64,000 bases of DNA from Bradyrhizobium sp. BRP22 (GTDB taxonomy: Bacteria; Pseudomonadota; Alphaproteobacteria; Rhizobiales; Xanthobacteraceae), in the NCBI RefSeq assembly GCF_020194175.1, contig NZ_JADYVX010000019.1, forward strand, positions 1-64,000, given 5' to 3'. Made by a program: the position numbers and the translations under genes. A model generated the notes under the pieces. The model had not been told where the DNA came from, did not search any database, and worked only from the letters and a program-made list of their open reading frames with translations. How positions within the stretch are numbered: position 1 is the stretch's first letter; each line of letters begins with the position of its first letter. This document shows, in pieces, positions 43,983-51,607 of the stretch.

Positions 43983-46520
43983 CTAGCGGGTGAACTGATA
44001 ATCGATCCAAACCTGAACTTCCGATAGTCCGCTCAAGTCCAACGAGCCCGCTTCGATTTCGTGCGGCTCAATCGCCACGTCCCAATCTCCGCCCACGCCG
44101 CGGCCCCAGATGGCCAATGACGTAGGAGCATCGAGCGGTGGGTCGGCGTTCACGACGGGGCGGTCCAGCCGCGTCGTTTCCGCCCGGCGATTGATGCTCT
44201 GGGGCGCCAGATGCTGCACCTCAACCGTTCCATCCAGGCGACGCTGCTCATACTGCGCGCCGTGCCGCACCACGCACGAGATCTCTCCGCTTTGATTGTG
44301 CGCTCCAACAAAGGAGACGAGCACGTTCTTGACCTTGGTCTCAAAGTGGCTTTCAGGCAGGTCCGTCGCTTCAAGCCGAAAGCTGAAGCTATGTGTATTG
44401 CGGAGTGATGTTAATTCCGGACCGTCCGTGAACGAGAGCCTATGGGTATCCCAGTCGGGCCTCGCGTCAAAGTAGGAGATATAGGACAGTTGCATATTGA
44501 CGGGGTTCAGGATGTTGCCCCAGGACGCCAGCAAGGCGTTTGCGAGAGCGGCTTCGTCCTTTTCGCCTTCGTAGAAGGCCCGGCTGATGTCCGGACTAAT
44601 CATTCCAGCATCCAGGAAGACGTTCTGTTCCTGGTCGTCGAGCGTATATATTTCGACCGATCTTTGCGCCCGGAAGGCCAGTGTCTGCAGCGATTGGGCC
44701 TTTGAGGCTGCTATGTCTATGGCAGCCAGTCCAACTTGCCGAATCGTGTGCTGCCTGTTCTGCAGGTCGGATATCAGCTTATTCACCGATGCGACCACCG
44801 CTTCGGCCCGCGCAAGTTTGGCGGTTGCGGCGTCAAGACGCTGCTGGGCCAAGGTCGCCCGGTTCCCGGCAAGCATCAGTTCGTAAGCCAACTCGGCACC
44901 CTGTTTGACCAGCGCGACATATTTGGAGCTGTCGGGCGCCGCGGTGGCGTTGAGACTTTGCACCAGCTTCACGAAGCTCACGATGGACTTGCCGCCCTTG
45001 ACGACGGCGTCGACGTTCTTGCCCACCTTATCGTAGGCTTTTTTGACCTGCTCGAGTTCTGCGTTCTTGACCTTTGCGTCGTCGATCAGAGCCTTTACGA
45101 TCGGTTCCGCATTGTCGCTGAGGGAGTTAGAAAGCGCGACCAATGACGGCGCAAGCGCAACGACGCTCGCGCCCGCTGTCGGAATAGCGGCTACAATGCT
45201 CACCACCGCCGCGCCGATCGACGCCACAGTGCCGAGGAATCCGCCGAAAGAAAAACTCTTGGTCGCCATCACCGGCAGCGCCGTCTGAATTTCGGCGGTC
45301 ACCTTGTCGAGCCGTTGCTTCGCATAGGTGACTTCGTCGGCCGAATTCTTCAGTTCGGTCTTCGCTATGTCGAGCTCGTCACTGCTGTTTTCGCGCGCCG
45401 CGAGCACTTCCGTGAGTTGCTGCGCCGCAAACTCACTCATGGCCGCGATTCCCTGCGCGCCCAAAAGCCATTGCGTGCCGTTGGTCAGGAAGGTCAGCAC
45501 CAGGTGACCAAAGCCGGTATAGGCGGCGATGTAGTAGTCAAACCGCGGCAACAGGTCCATCTCGCGCGGCAGGCCCAGCGCGTTGTTGCCGCCACCCTTC
45601 CACACCACCTCGTCCGTCCCTGCAACGGGCTCAGGAAAGCCCACCATTTGTCTTTGCAGACGAAGGGCCTCCACATTGTCCGGCTGAAACTGCAGCGCGG
45701 CCGCGAGCTCACCTGCAGCAAGCGTCAGATCGCCTGCTCGATCGGTCACGCGAGAGTTGTACCTGTGATAATAATAGTCCCCGACAGCAATGCGGAACGG
45801 GGCCCAGTAATTGGCGTAAACGCCAAGATCGCTGCGCACGAGCGCCAGGAACTCCTCTTCGGAAACAACGGTGTAAGCGATGGCCGACGAGATGCCCGAA
45901 GCTCCGTCCGCGCCAGACGGGGCTTGTTCGTCACCCAGGAACCCTCCGGCGCCGCCCGCACCACCGCCACCGCCCTCCGCTTCAAGTGCGGGATAGCCAT
46001 CCTCGGTCATGGTCGTGAAGATCAGCCTGCCAGCATTTCCTCCTGTTCCGCCGCTCCCGCCCGCGCCGGGAGGACTTCCTGGTGTGCCGGGAATTATCTC
46101 GCCGGGCACCCATTCCTCATGTGTGGTTTCCATGGGCCAGGGATCAGGGACCGTGATCCAGTATCCCTCGATAATGGTGTCGGGTACGCCTTCGGTCCCA
46201 TCCGCTCCCGTAAAGCCGGCGGCTCCCTGACCGCCAGACACGCTGATATAGGCGCCGGTTGATCGCTTGCACCGCACAGTGACGGTGCCGCCACTCCCGC
46301 CGGGGTATGCGCCCCTGGCGCTAATTGTCTTTCCATTGCCGTGATACTCGTCGGCGATGATGATCAGGGGCTTCCGACCTACTATGAGATCAACCTCATG
46401 GATCACAACTCGCCCAAGTAAAAAGACCGGCCCCGATCCTACAAATGTATTGTAGAAGTTCTGGACATAGGCATTGATGACGACTTTGTCCCGGATATAT
46501 GGATAGTTGTATGCATCCAT
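43983..46520 (-). CDS. Large putative pore-forming toxin-like protein
   Basis: An 845-residue protein with no recognised whole-length match. Residues 70-210 are Gly-rich beta-roll-like (GGSGGTVTV, GGSGGTGGNAG, GGGGGAGGAGG). Residues about 365-415 and 470-610 are predicted coiled coils (QQLTEVLAARENSSDELDIA; AQQRLDAATAKLARAEAVVA) around a hydrophobic stretch at 425-464 (GGFLGTVASIGAAVVSIVAA, then IPTAGASVV). This plan resembles alpha-helical pore formers. The last 150 residues (SFSFRLEATDLPESHFETKV, then KNVLVSFVGA, then ISCVVRHG) remind me of the TcB-binding end of Tc-toxin A subunits. There is no signal peptide. TcB/TcC partners are absent here. Confidence 0.7.
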   Translation of the reverse strand: MDAYNYPYIRDKVVINAYVQNFYNTFVGSGPVFLLGRVVIHEVDLIVGRKPLIIIADEYHGNGKTISARGAYPGGSGGTVTVRCKRSTGAYISVSGGQGAAGFTGADGTEGVPDTIIEGYWITVPDPWPMETTHEEWVPGEIIPGTPGSPPGAGGSGGTGGNAGRLIFTTMTEDGYPALEAEGGGGGAGGAGGFLGDEQAPSGADGASGISSAIAYTVVSEEEFLALVRSDLGVYANYWAPFRIAVGDYYYHRYNSRVTDRAGDLTLAAGELAAALQFQPDNVEALRLQRQMVGFPEPVAGTDEVVWKGGGNNALGLPREMDLLPRFDYYIAAYTGFGHLVLTFLTNGTQWLLGAQGIAAMSEFAAQQLTEVLAARENSSDELDIAKTELKNSADEVTYAKQRLDKVTAEIQTALPVMATKSFSFGGFLGTVASIGAAVVSIVAAIPTAGASVVALAPSLVALSNSLSDNAEPIVKALIDDAKVKNAELEQVKKAYDKVGKNVDAVVKGGKSIVSFVKLVQSLNATAAPDSSKYVALVKQGAELAYELMLAGNRATLAQQRLDAATAKLARAEAVVASVNKLISDLQNRQHTIRQVGLAAIDIAASKAQSLQTLAFRAQRSVEIYTLDDQEQNVFLDAGMISPDISRAFYEGEKDEAALANALLASWGNILNPVNMQLSYISYFDARPDWDTHRLSFTDGPELTSLRNTHSFSFRLEATDLPESHFETKVKNVLVSFVGAHNQSGEISCVVRHGAQYEQRRLDGTVEVQHLAPQSINRRAETTRLDRPVVNADPPLDAPTSLAIWGRGVGGDWDVAIEPHEIEAGSLDLSGLSEVQVWIDYQFTR

Positions 46521-46689
46521 GACGTCGTCGCCCCCGTGTTCAGGTGTGCTGCCTGGAACAATACACTGATGGTTGTGCTTTCACCATAGCTTCGGGCCGC
46601 CCCAGGCCACCGCATGACAACACCGCATTGATCTCCGCTCATGGCCCTTGGCGGCCGTTTGTGCGGGCGCAGGGACATGCCCGAAGATG

Positions 46690-46750
46690 GCATTAGATCG
46701 GAAGTCGCCGGCTGAGGGCTCAAATCGGCGCTCTTGACCCGTAGCTGCAT
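46690..46750. repeat. Dispersed 'GACCC-type' repeat, copy 6 (short)
   Basis: It holds AGATCGGAAGTCGCCGGCTG, then AATCGGCGCTCTTGACCCGT. The segment TCGGCGCTCTTGACCC is shared exactly with copy 3. It lies in the 488-nt gap between the toxin-like gene and the first GDSL gene. The rest of that gap is duplicated upstream of the second GDSL gene. Confidence 0.7.
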
Positions 46751-47008
46751 CCCCGAGCTTACTGGTGACATTGTGCGTTGCACACACGGTCTCTTTTCGA
46801 TGGGCTTGAGACGGCTTAGTTTCTTCGTTTGGAGCTTGCTACTCGAGACGGGATGCCGACATCTCCGTGAAGGGTGAATGGGCAGCGGGCATGCCGTCGG
46901 CGAGCATCGCATACTCCAGCACTGACAATTCTTTTACGCCGGCCTTCCACGAGCACGCACCATCACGAGGATCGGCGAACGCGTACTCTAGCCACATGGG
47001 AGAACGCG

Positions 47009-47671
47009 ATGAAATCGAAGTTTGGAAATCGCGTCGCAGTGGTTGCCGTCGCGCTTTGCTTCGTACTGGCATGGGCGGCAAGCAATAACGTCCATGCGGA
47101 CGAAAGGACGATCAAGATCGTTATGATCGGCGATTCTCTCACTGAAGGTAAGGTGCCCGAAATTGATCGCATCCCGATCCAACTTGAATTTGCATTGAAA
47201 GCAAAAGGCCAGTCGGTGGCAGTTATTAACGCGGGCGTTGGCGGTGACTCGGCCGCGAAGGGTCTTGCTAGATTGAACCGAGTTGTCACAGACGATACCG
47301 ACGCAGTGATCTTGGCGCTCGGTTGGTGGGACATGGACAGGGGACTCGATCCAAATGTCACTCGCGCGGCACTCGCAGCTATTCTAAGCAATCTTGAAGC
47401 TCGGAGAATTGCCGTGCTCCTTTGCGGAGTGCGAGCGCACACAAACTTTGGAGACGCACACGAGAAGGCGTTTGCGGCGATGTTCGCTAACCTCGCCCGT
47501 GAATACAACGTGCTATTCTTCCCAGCTATCAACGAGGCGTTTGCGGACGATGCCAGCCTCAAGGCGGTTGACGGCCTACACCCCAACGCGGCTGGAAACA
47601 AAGCTGTTGTGAAGCAGATACTGCCAACTGTTGAGGCGTTGGTAGACAGGGCCCGTCTCAGAAATCGCTGA
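47009..47671 (+). CDS. GDSL-type lipase/esterase, copy 1
   Basis: A 220-residue SGNH hydrolase of the TesA/TAP type with a signal peptide (VAVVAVALCFVLAWAASNNV, cleavage after HA-DE). Block I is GDSLTEG at residues 41-47 with Ser43 kept. Block V is DGLHPN with His191 and Asp188 kept. Block II is NAGVGGD. Block III, normally GxND, reads GWWD (residues 105-108), so the oxyanion Asn is replaced by Trp. It is followed by a diverged second copy. The start has no strong ribosome-binding site. Activity is doubtful unless Trp is tolerated. Confidence 0.85.
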   Translation: MKSKFGNRVAVVAVALCFVLAWAASNNVHADERTIKIVMIGDSLTEGKVPEIDRIPIQLEFALKAKGQSVAVINAGVGGDSAAKGLARLNRVVTDDTDAVILALGWWDMDRGLDPNVTRAALAAILSNLEARRIAVLLCGVRAHTNFGDAHEKAFAAMFANLAREYNVLFFPAINEAFADDASLKAVDGLHPNAAGNKAVVKQILPTVEALVDRARLRNR

Positions 47672-47704
47672 TCTCTCTACCTTGGTGTAGGTCATTCGCT
47701 ACTA

Positions 47705-47855
47705 CCGATCCGATGAAAAGCGCGAGCTCACTTCCGGTATTGGCCCGGCGGTGCTGTTGGCGCCGCGCAGGATACTTCCGAAGATCCTGGGCAACCGGAA
47801 GTCGCTGCCGTGAGGCCAAGCGGCGCTTCTGACCCAATTCGGACATTGGGATCGC
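47705..47855. repeat. Dispersed 'GACCC-type' repeat, copy 7
   Basis: It contains CACTTCCGGTATTGGCCCGG, ACCGGAAGTCGCTGCCGTGA, and AGCGGCGCTTCTGACCCAAT, then CGGACATTGG. Read in reverse it gives MSELGQKRRLASRQ, the false-ORF leader known to me from many Bradyrhizobium hypothetical proteins. It lies between the GDSL copies. Confidence 0.8.
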
Positions 47856-48123
47856 GGGTATTGATCGTATCGTTTAGCCGCGACGCCCGGCCAGTGTGCG
47901 ATCTTTCGGATGGTCGTGAAATCGTATAGTCTTCTTTAGAGCTGCTCTTTGAGGCGGGACGTGCCGACGTCTCCGTTCGAGGTGAATGAGCAGCGGGAAC
48001 TGCCGTCGGCGAGCATCGCACTCTCAATAAAACCGACAGTCCTTTTGTGCCGGTCGCTTGCTGAGCACTCGCCGTGCGCACGAGCACGCGAAATGCTTAC
48101 TTTGACCGCCGCGAGGGAGCGCG

Positions 48124-48858
48124 ATGAAACCGAAATTGGGAACGTGCATCACAGCGCTCTTCATGGCCACGCGCAGTCTTCCCACAGTCATTGTCGCCGC
48201 GGTTTGCATAGTGCTGGCGTGGCCAACGAGCCATAACGTTCGCGCCGATGACAGGACGGTCAGGATCGTCGTGCTCGGAGATATCCTCACTTCAGAGTAC
48301 TATCTCCCCGCTGGCTATGCCTTTCATGACAAACTCGAATTTGCATTGAGAGCCAAAGGTCGATCGGTCAAGGTTGTCAATGCCAGCGTGAATCACGACT
48401 CGGCGGCAAGGGGCCTTGCTAGATTGAACCAATCGGTCACAGACGATACCGATGCGGTGATTTTGGAGCTGGGTGGCAATGACATGCTAAGGGGAATCGA
48501 GCCAAATGTCACTCGCACGGCGCTCGCGGCGATTCTACGCAACCTAGAAACCCGGCTAATTGTCGCGCTTCTTTGCGGAGCGCGGCCTCACACCAACTTT
48601 GGAGACGAGTACGAGAAAGCTTTTGCCGCGATGTTCTCTGGTCTTGCCAGCGAATACAACGTGCTGTTCTACCCGGCTTTCGACGACGCGTTTGTGGATG
48701 ATGCTCAGCTCAAGGCGCGGGACGGCCTGCGCCCAAACGCGGCCGGAATCGAAGCAGTCGTCACGCGCATATTACCAACAGTCGAGGCCCTGATCGACCG
48801 CGCACGTCGCAGAAACTCGGTGGACAACCGGCCCTCGATGTCTCCAACGCCGCGATGA
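48124..48858 (+). CDS. GDSL-like protein, copy 2 (Ser and His lost)
   Basis: A 244-residue paralogue of copy 1, with a signal peptide (TVIVAAVCIVLAWPTSHNVR, cleavage near ADD). Here block III is intact (GGND at residues 117-120), but block I reads GDIL (Ser replaced by Ile at residue 54) and block V reads DGLRPN (His replaced by Arg at 203). Block II is NASVNHD. So nucleophile and base are both missing, and it is unlikely to hydrolyse esters. It may be a binding protein or a dying duplicate. The frame is intact, and upstream DNA is shared with copy 1. Confidence 0.8.
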   Translation: MKPKLGTCITALFMATRSLPTVIVAAVCIVLAWPTSHNVRADDRTVRIVVLGDILTSEYYLPAGYAFHDKLEFALRAKGRSVKVVNASVNHDSAARGLARLNQSVTDDTDAVILELGGNDMLRGIEPNVTRTALAAILRNLETRLIVALLCGARPHTNFGDEYEKAFAAMFSGLASEYNVLFYPAFDDAFVDDAQLKARDGLRPNAAGIEAVVTRILPTVEALIDRARRRNSVDNRPSMSPTPR

Positions 48859-49370
48859 AAATCCTAGAACACCAAGTCCCCTAATGGCCCAACTCGGACC
48901 TCTGGTGAAATCTGCTATTGCACCGCAATCAGGGCGCAGCGGACCTCATACGCAAGGTGATCTGTGGCGCCGGATTTATGAGTACACGCCTCAACTGCAG
49001 CTTTTCGTCGTCATTTTCACCGAGACGCTTGATTGCATTTCGCACACGGCTTTTCCCAACCAAATGTCCCATCGTTCCTTTCGACGATCTTAGGATAGCC
49101 TTGGCGTTCGCGCTCCGCGCTGCATCGAGGCCATCGCTTTCTACCCCAGTGATTTAGGGTCCATGAAGCGGGCAGCATTCCATCGATGCCGCTGGGACAC
49201 ACACGCCCTAGTCGGAGGCCATCCTCGTCCTTTTCGTCCTTTGCTAGTCCTACGAAGATCAAACCCTCCGCAAGGCACGCTCAGCAACGCGGTCGCATCG
49301 TTTCCATCGTCCCGTTTGGTAGGGTGTGCTCGGAGTGGGGTCAGTAAAGCCCTTCGTCTTGTTTGCCCGC
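48859..49370. other. Intergenic region at the end of the accessory DNA
   Basis: Several short frames exist on both strands (for example PKIVERNDGTFGWEKPCAKC on the minus strand near 49020-49100), but none has a supported start or family. It may hold decayed genes. Confidence 0.35.
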
Positions 49371-49481
49371 TCAACACGCCTCGTAATAAGCCTTTCCTGT
49401 TAGACCGCCCGAAGCTTGATAATAGTCGGTATAGAGCCACTAGCCTCCCGCGAGCACCAATAACCGGATAATGGCCCCCAT
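49371..49481 (-). pseudogene. Possible micro-gene interrupted by one stop
   Basis: A GGGAGGAAATC ribosome-binding site precedes ATG at 49481. The frame reads MGAIIRLLVLAGG, then TAG, then WLYTDYYQASGGLTGKAYYE, AC, TGA. The hydrophobic start suggests a small membrane peptide of about 36 residues with a nonsense mutation. Very short and unverified. Confidence 0.25.
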
Positions 49482-49744
49482 GATTTCCTCCCCGCCGCGC
49501 ACCATCGATGCTTAACAGGGCGAATGAGCGCAATGCAAACGGATCGCGCACCGCACATCTACGGGATGCAGCGACGGGAGAACGCCAAGTCGCCCGAACG
49601 GACCAACTTTGGAGGCGCTATTCTCGGCTTCCCAAAGCCGTTTCCAGCCGCTTCCACGCGTTCAATCCGGCCGGGCGCTACATCCCATCCCGGGCCGGAA
49701 AGGCCTCTCTCTTTCCGGACCGTCCGGACAGATATTTTTCGCAT

Positions 49745-49830
49745 GAATAAACCGCTTAAAATCCAGACTCATTTCGCAGACTCTAGAGTCGGTCTAACCG
49801 GCTAAGAAACGGAAATGATACGGTTTATTC
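49745..49830. other. 86-bp segment bounded by a 10-bp inverted repeat
   Basis: GAATAAACCG (49745-49754) and CGGTTTATTC (49821-49830) are perfect inverted repeats. Inside lies the palindrome GACTCTAGAGTC (49782-49793) and TCCAGACTCA/GCAGACTC, which resembles a segment upstream of the integrase (10275-10295). It could be a recombinase binding or att region. See findings. Confidence 0.45.
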
Positions 49831-49837
49831 AGGCCGC

Positions 49838-49860
49838 GCCTTCTCCCACAAGGGGAGAAG
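49838..49860. repeat. Lone arm of the 'CTCTCCCC' repeat
   Basis: CCTTCTCCCACAAGGGGAGA and the following A match the right arm of the repeat next to the integrase (10121-10141). It forms a short hairpin (TTCTCCC/GGGAGAA) and marks the change from accessory to chromosomal genes. It may also end the SDR transcript. Confidence 0.75.
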
Positions 49861-49891
49861 GGAAGAACGCACGCGTCGCCTACACATGTTC

Positions 49892-50677
49892 CTAGATCGG
49901 CTTGCCCGTGTACGGCATCGACGCGGTGAGGCCGCCATCGACGGGGATCGCCTGGCCGTTGACGTAAGAGGCTTCGTCGCTCGCAAGGAACAGTCCCATT
50001 GCGGCAAGCTCGTGCGGCTGGCCTGCGCGCTTGAGCGGATTGAGCTGGCCGATCTTGTCGGAGGTGCCGCGCTCCTTGGCGCGGTCGAACACCGGTTTTG
50101 TCATGCCGGTCTCGATCAGGCCCGGGCAGACTGCATTGATGCGCACGCCGGTGCCGGACAGCGAATAGGCCGTGGTCTGCACCAGGCTGATGACGCCGGC
50201 CTTGCTGGCGCCGTACGGATGTCCGCTGGCGCCGGCCTTCAATCCCGCCACCGATGCGGTGCAGATGATCGAGCCATATCCCTGCCTGGTCATATGCGGG
50301 ATCGAGTGCTTGATCGCGAGGAACGGCCCGAGCAGGTTGATGCGCAGCACCTCCTGCCAGTGCTCGACCGTCTGGTCGGCGAGCGGCACCAGGCCGCCGC
50401 TGATGCCGGCATTGGCCCAGATCGCATCGAGCTTGCCATGTTTCGACAGCGCCTTGTCGATGAAGCCCTTCACGTCGGCCTCAAGGCCCGCATCCGCCGT
50501 CACGGCCTCGACGGTACCGCCGGCATCGCGGACGAGCTTTGCGGTCTCGTTGACGCCTTCGGTGCGGTCGACCGCGATCAGCTTGGCGCCTTCCTTCGTG
50601 AACAACAGAGAGGCAGCGCGCCCGATGCCGCTTCCCGCGCCGGTGATGATGACGGATTTGCCTTCGAGGCGGCCCAT
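49892..50677 (-). CDS. SDR family oxidoreductase
   Basis: A 261-residue short-chain dehydrogenase. VIITGAGSGIGRAASLLFTK is the NAD(P) glycine motif, IWANAGIS the NAG motif (as WANAG), ICTASVAGLKAGASGHPYGA, then SKAG, the catalytic Ser and YxxxK, and VNAVCPGLIETGMT-like (INAVCPGLIETGMTKPVFDR) the PG motif. The start is MGRLEG, after an upstream Met 22 codons away. It is divergent from the histidine phosphatase. It probably belongs with lipid or steroid side-chain catabolism by context (inference). Confidence 0.9.
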   Translation of the reverse strand: MGRLEGKSVIITGAGSGIGRAASLLFTKEGAKLIAVDRTEGVNETAKLVRDAGGTVEAVTADAGLEADVKGFIDKALSKHGKLDAIWANAGISGGLVPLADQTVEHWQEVLRINLLGPFLAIKHSIPHMTRQGYGSIICTASVAGLKAGASGHPYGASKAGVISLVQTTAYSLSGTGVRINAVCPGLIETGMTKPVFDRAKERGTSDKIGQLNPLKRAGQPHELAAMGLFLASDEASYVNGQAIPVDGGLTASMPYTGKPI

Positions 50678-50827
50678 ATGTTTCTCCCTGGTGGTCATGT
50701 GTGCCGGCGCTTGCCGCTTCACGGAATTCAAACAAGATTTCAAACGCCCGAGTCACTTCAGACAAGTCACTTGAGACGTTATGTGCTCTGACGTAGGACA
50801 CGCGCACACTATTGAAGGGGTCTTGTG

Positions 50828-51535
50828 ATGTCCAATGCCGACAAGCCAAAGGTGGTCACGACGCGGTGGTGGTGGATAAGGCATGCGCCGGTACGCAGCG
50901 ATGGCGGCAATATCTACGGCCAGAAGGACATTGAATGCGACATCGGCGATCGCGAGGTGTTCGAGGCGGTCGCGAAGATCCTGCCGCGCACCGCAGTCTG
51001 GTACGCAAGCAATCTGATGCGCACGCATCAGACCGCGGAGGCGATCTGGGCTGCGGGCTTTCCGCAGCCCGTCGGCATGACCAAGGAAGCCGCCTTCGCC
51101 GAACAGCATCTCGGCCGGTGGCAGGGCATGAACCGCGCCGCCTTCCTCGCCAGCCGTCCGGTCGGCAGCCACTGGTTCGCCGACATCAACGAACCCGCGC
51201 CCGATGGCGAGAGCTTCATGGACCTCTACACCCGTGTCTGCCGCGCGATCGTTCGGATCAATGCCGCAGAAGCCGGCAAGGACGTGATCGCGGTCGGTCA
51301 TGGCGGCACGATCAAGGCCGCCGTCGGCCTGGCGCTCGGCGGCCAGCCGGAGAAAGGGCTTGCCTTCGACATCGACAATTGTTCGGTGACGCGGCTCGAT
51401 CATATCGCAAGCCCGGACACCAGCCTCTGGCGGTTGCCGATGGTGAACCAGCAGCCATGGATCGCGGACGCAAAACATGCCGCGATGCATCAGCCGGCCG
51501 GACCGGAAGTCGTGTCGGAGAACAAGCTCGCCTGA
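50828..51535 (+). CDS. Histidine phosphatase family protein
   Basis: A 235-residue phosphoglycerate-mutase-fold phosphatase. RWWWIRHAPVRSDGGNIYGQ carries the phospho-acceptor His in RHA, VWYASNLMRTHQTAEAIWAA the second Arg, FAEQHLGRWQGM the acid, and VIAVGHGGTIKAAVGL the second His. Proteins of this type accompany ACAD10/11-like dehydrogenase and phosphotransferase genes in alphaproteobacteria (from memory). They may remove phosphate from an intermediate. It is followed 72 bp later by an SDR gene on the same strand. Confidence 0.87.
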   Translation: MSNADKPKVVTTRWWWIRHAPVRSDGGNIYGQKDIECDIGDREVFEAVAKILPRTAVWYASNLMRTHQTAEAIWAAGFPQPVGMTKEAAFAEQHLGRWQGMNRAAFLASRPVGSHWFADINEPAPDGESFMDLYTRVCRAIVRINAAEAGKDVIAVGHGGTIKAAVGLALGGQPEKGLAFDIDNCSVTRLDHIASPDTSLWRLPMVNQQPWIADAKHAAMHQPAGPEVVSENKLA

Positions 51536-51607
51536 ACCAGTTGTCGGCGACGATGAACGCTGCTTAGCTTGGGACCAATATCAAGACGTCATATGTGGGA
51601 GAGAAAC

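Noticed and set aside
45315..46262. A 315-codon plus-strand frame opposite the toxin-like gene
   Set aside because: It is a shadow of the long minus-strand gene with no start signal or known domain.
47658..47846. A small protein beginning MSELGQKRRLASRQ
   Set aside because: It arises from the dispersed GACCC repeat. Many such predicted proteins in Bradyrhizobium come from the repeat rather than from genes.
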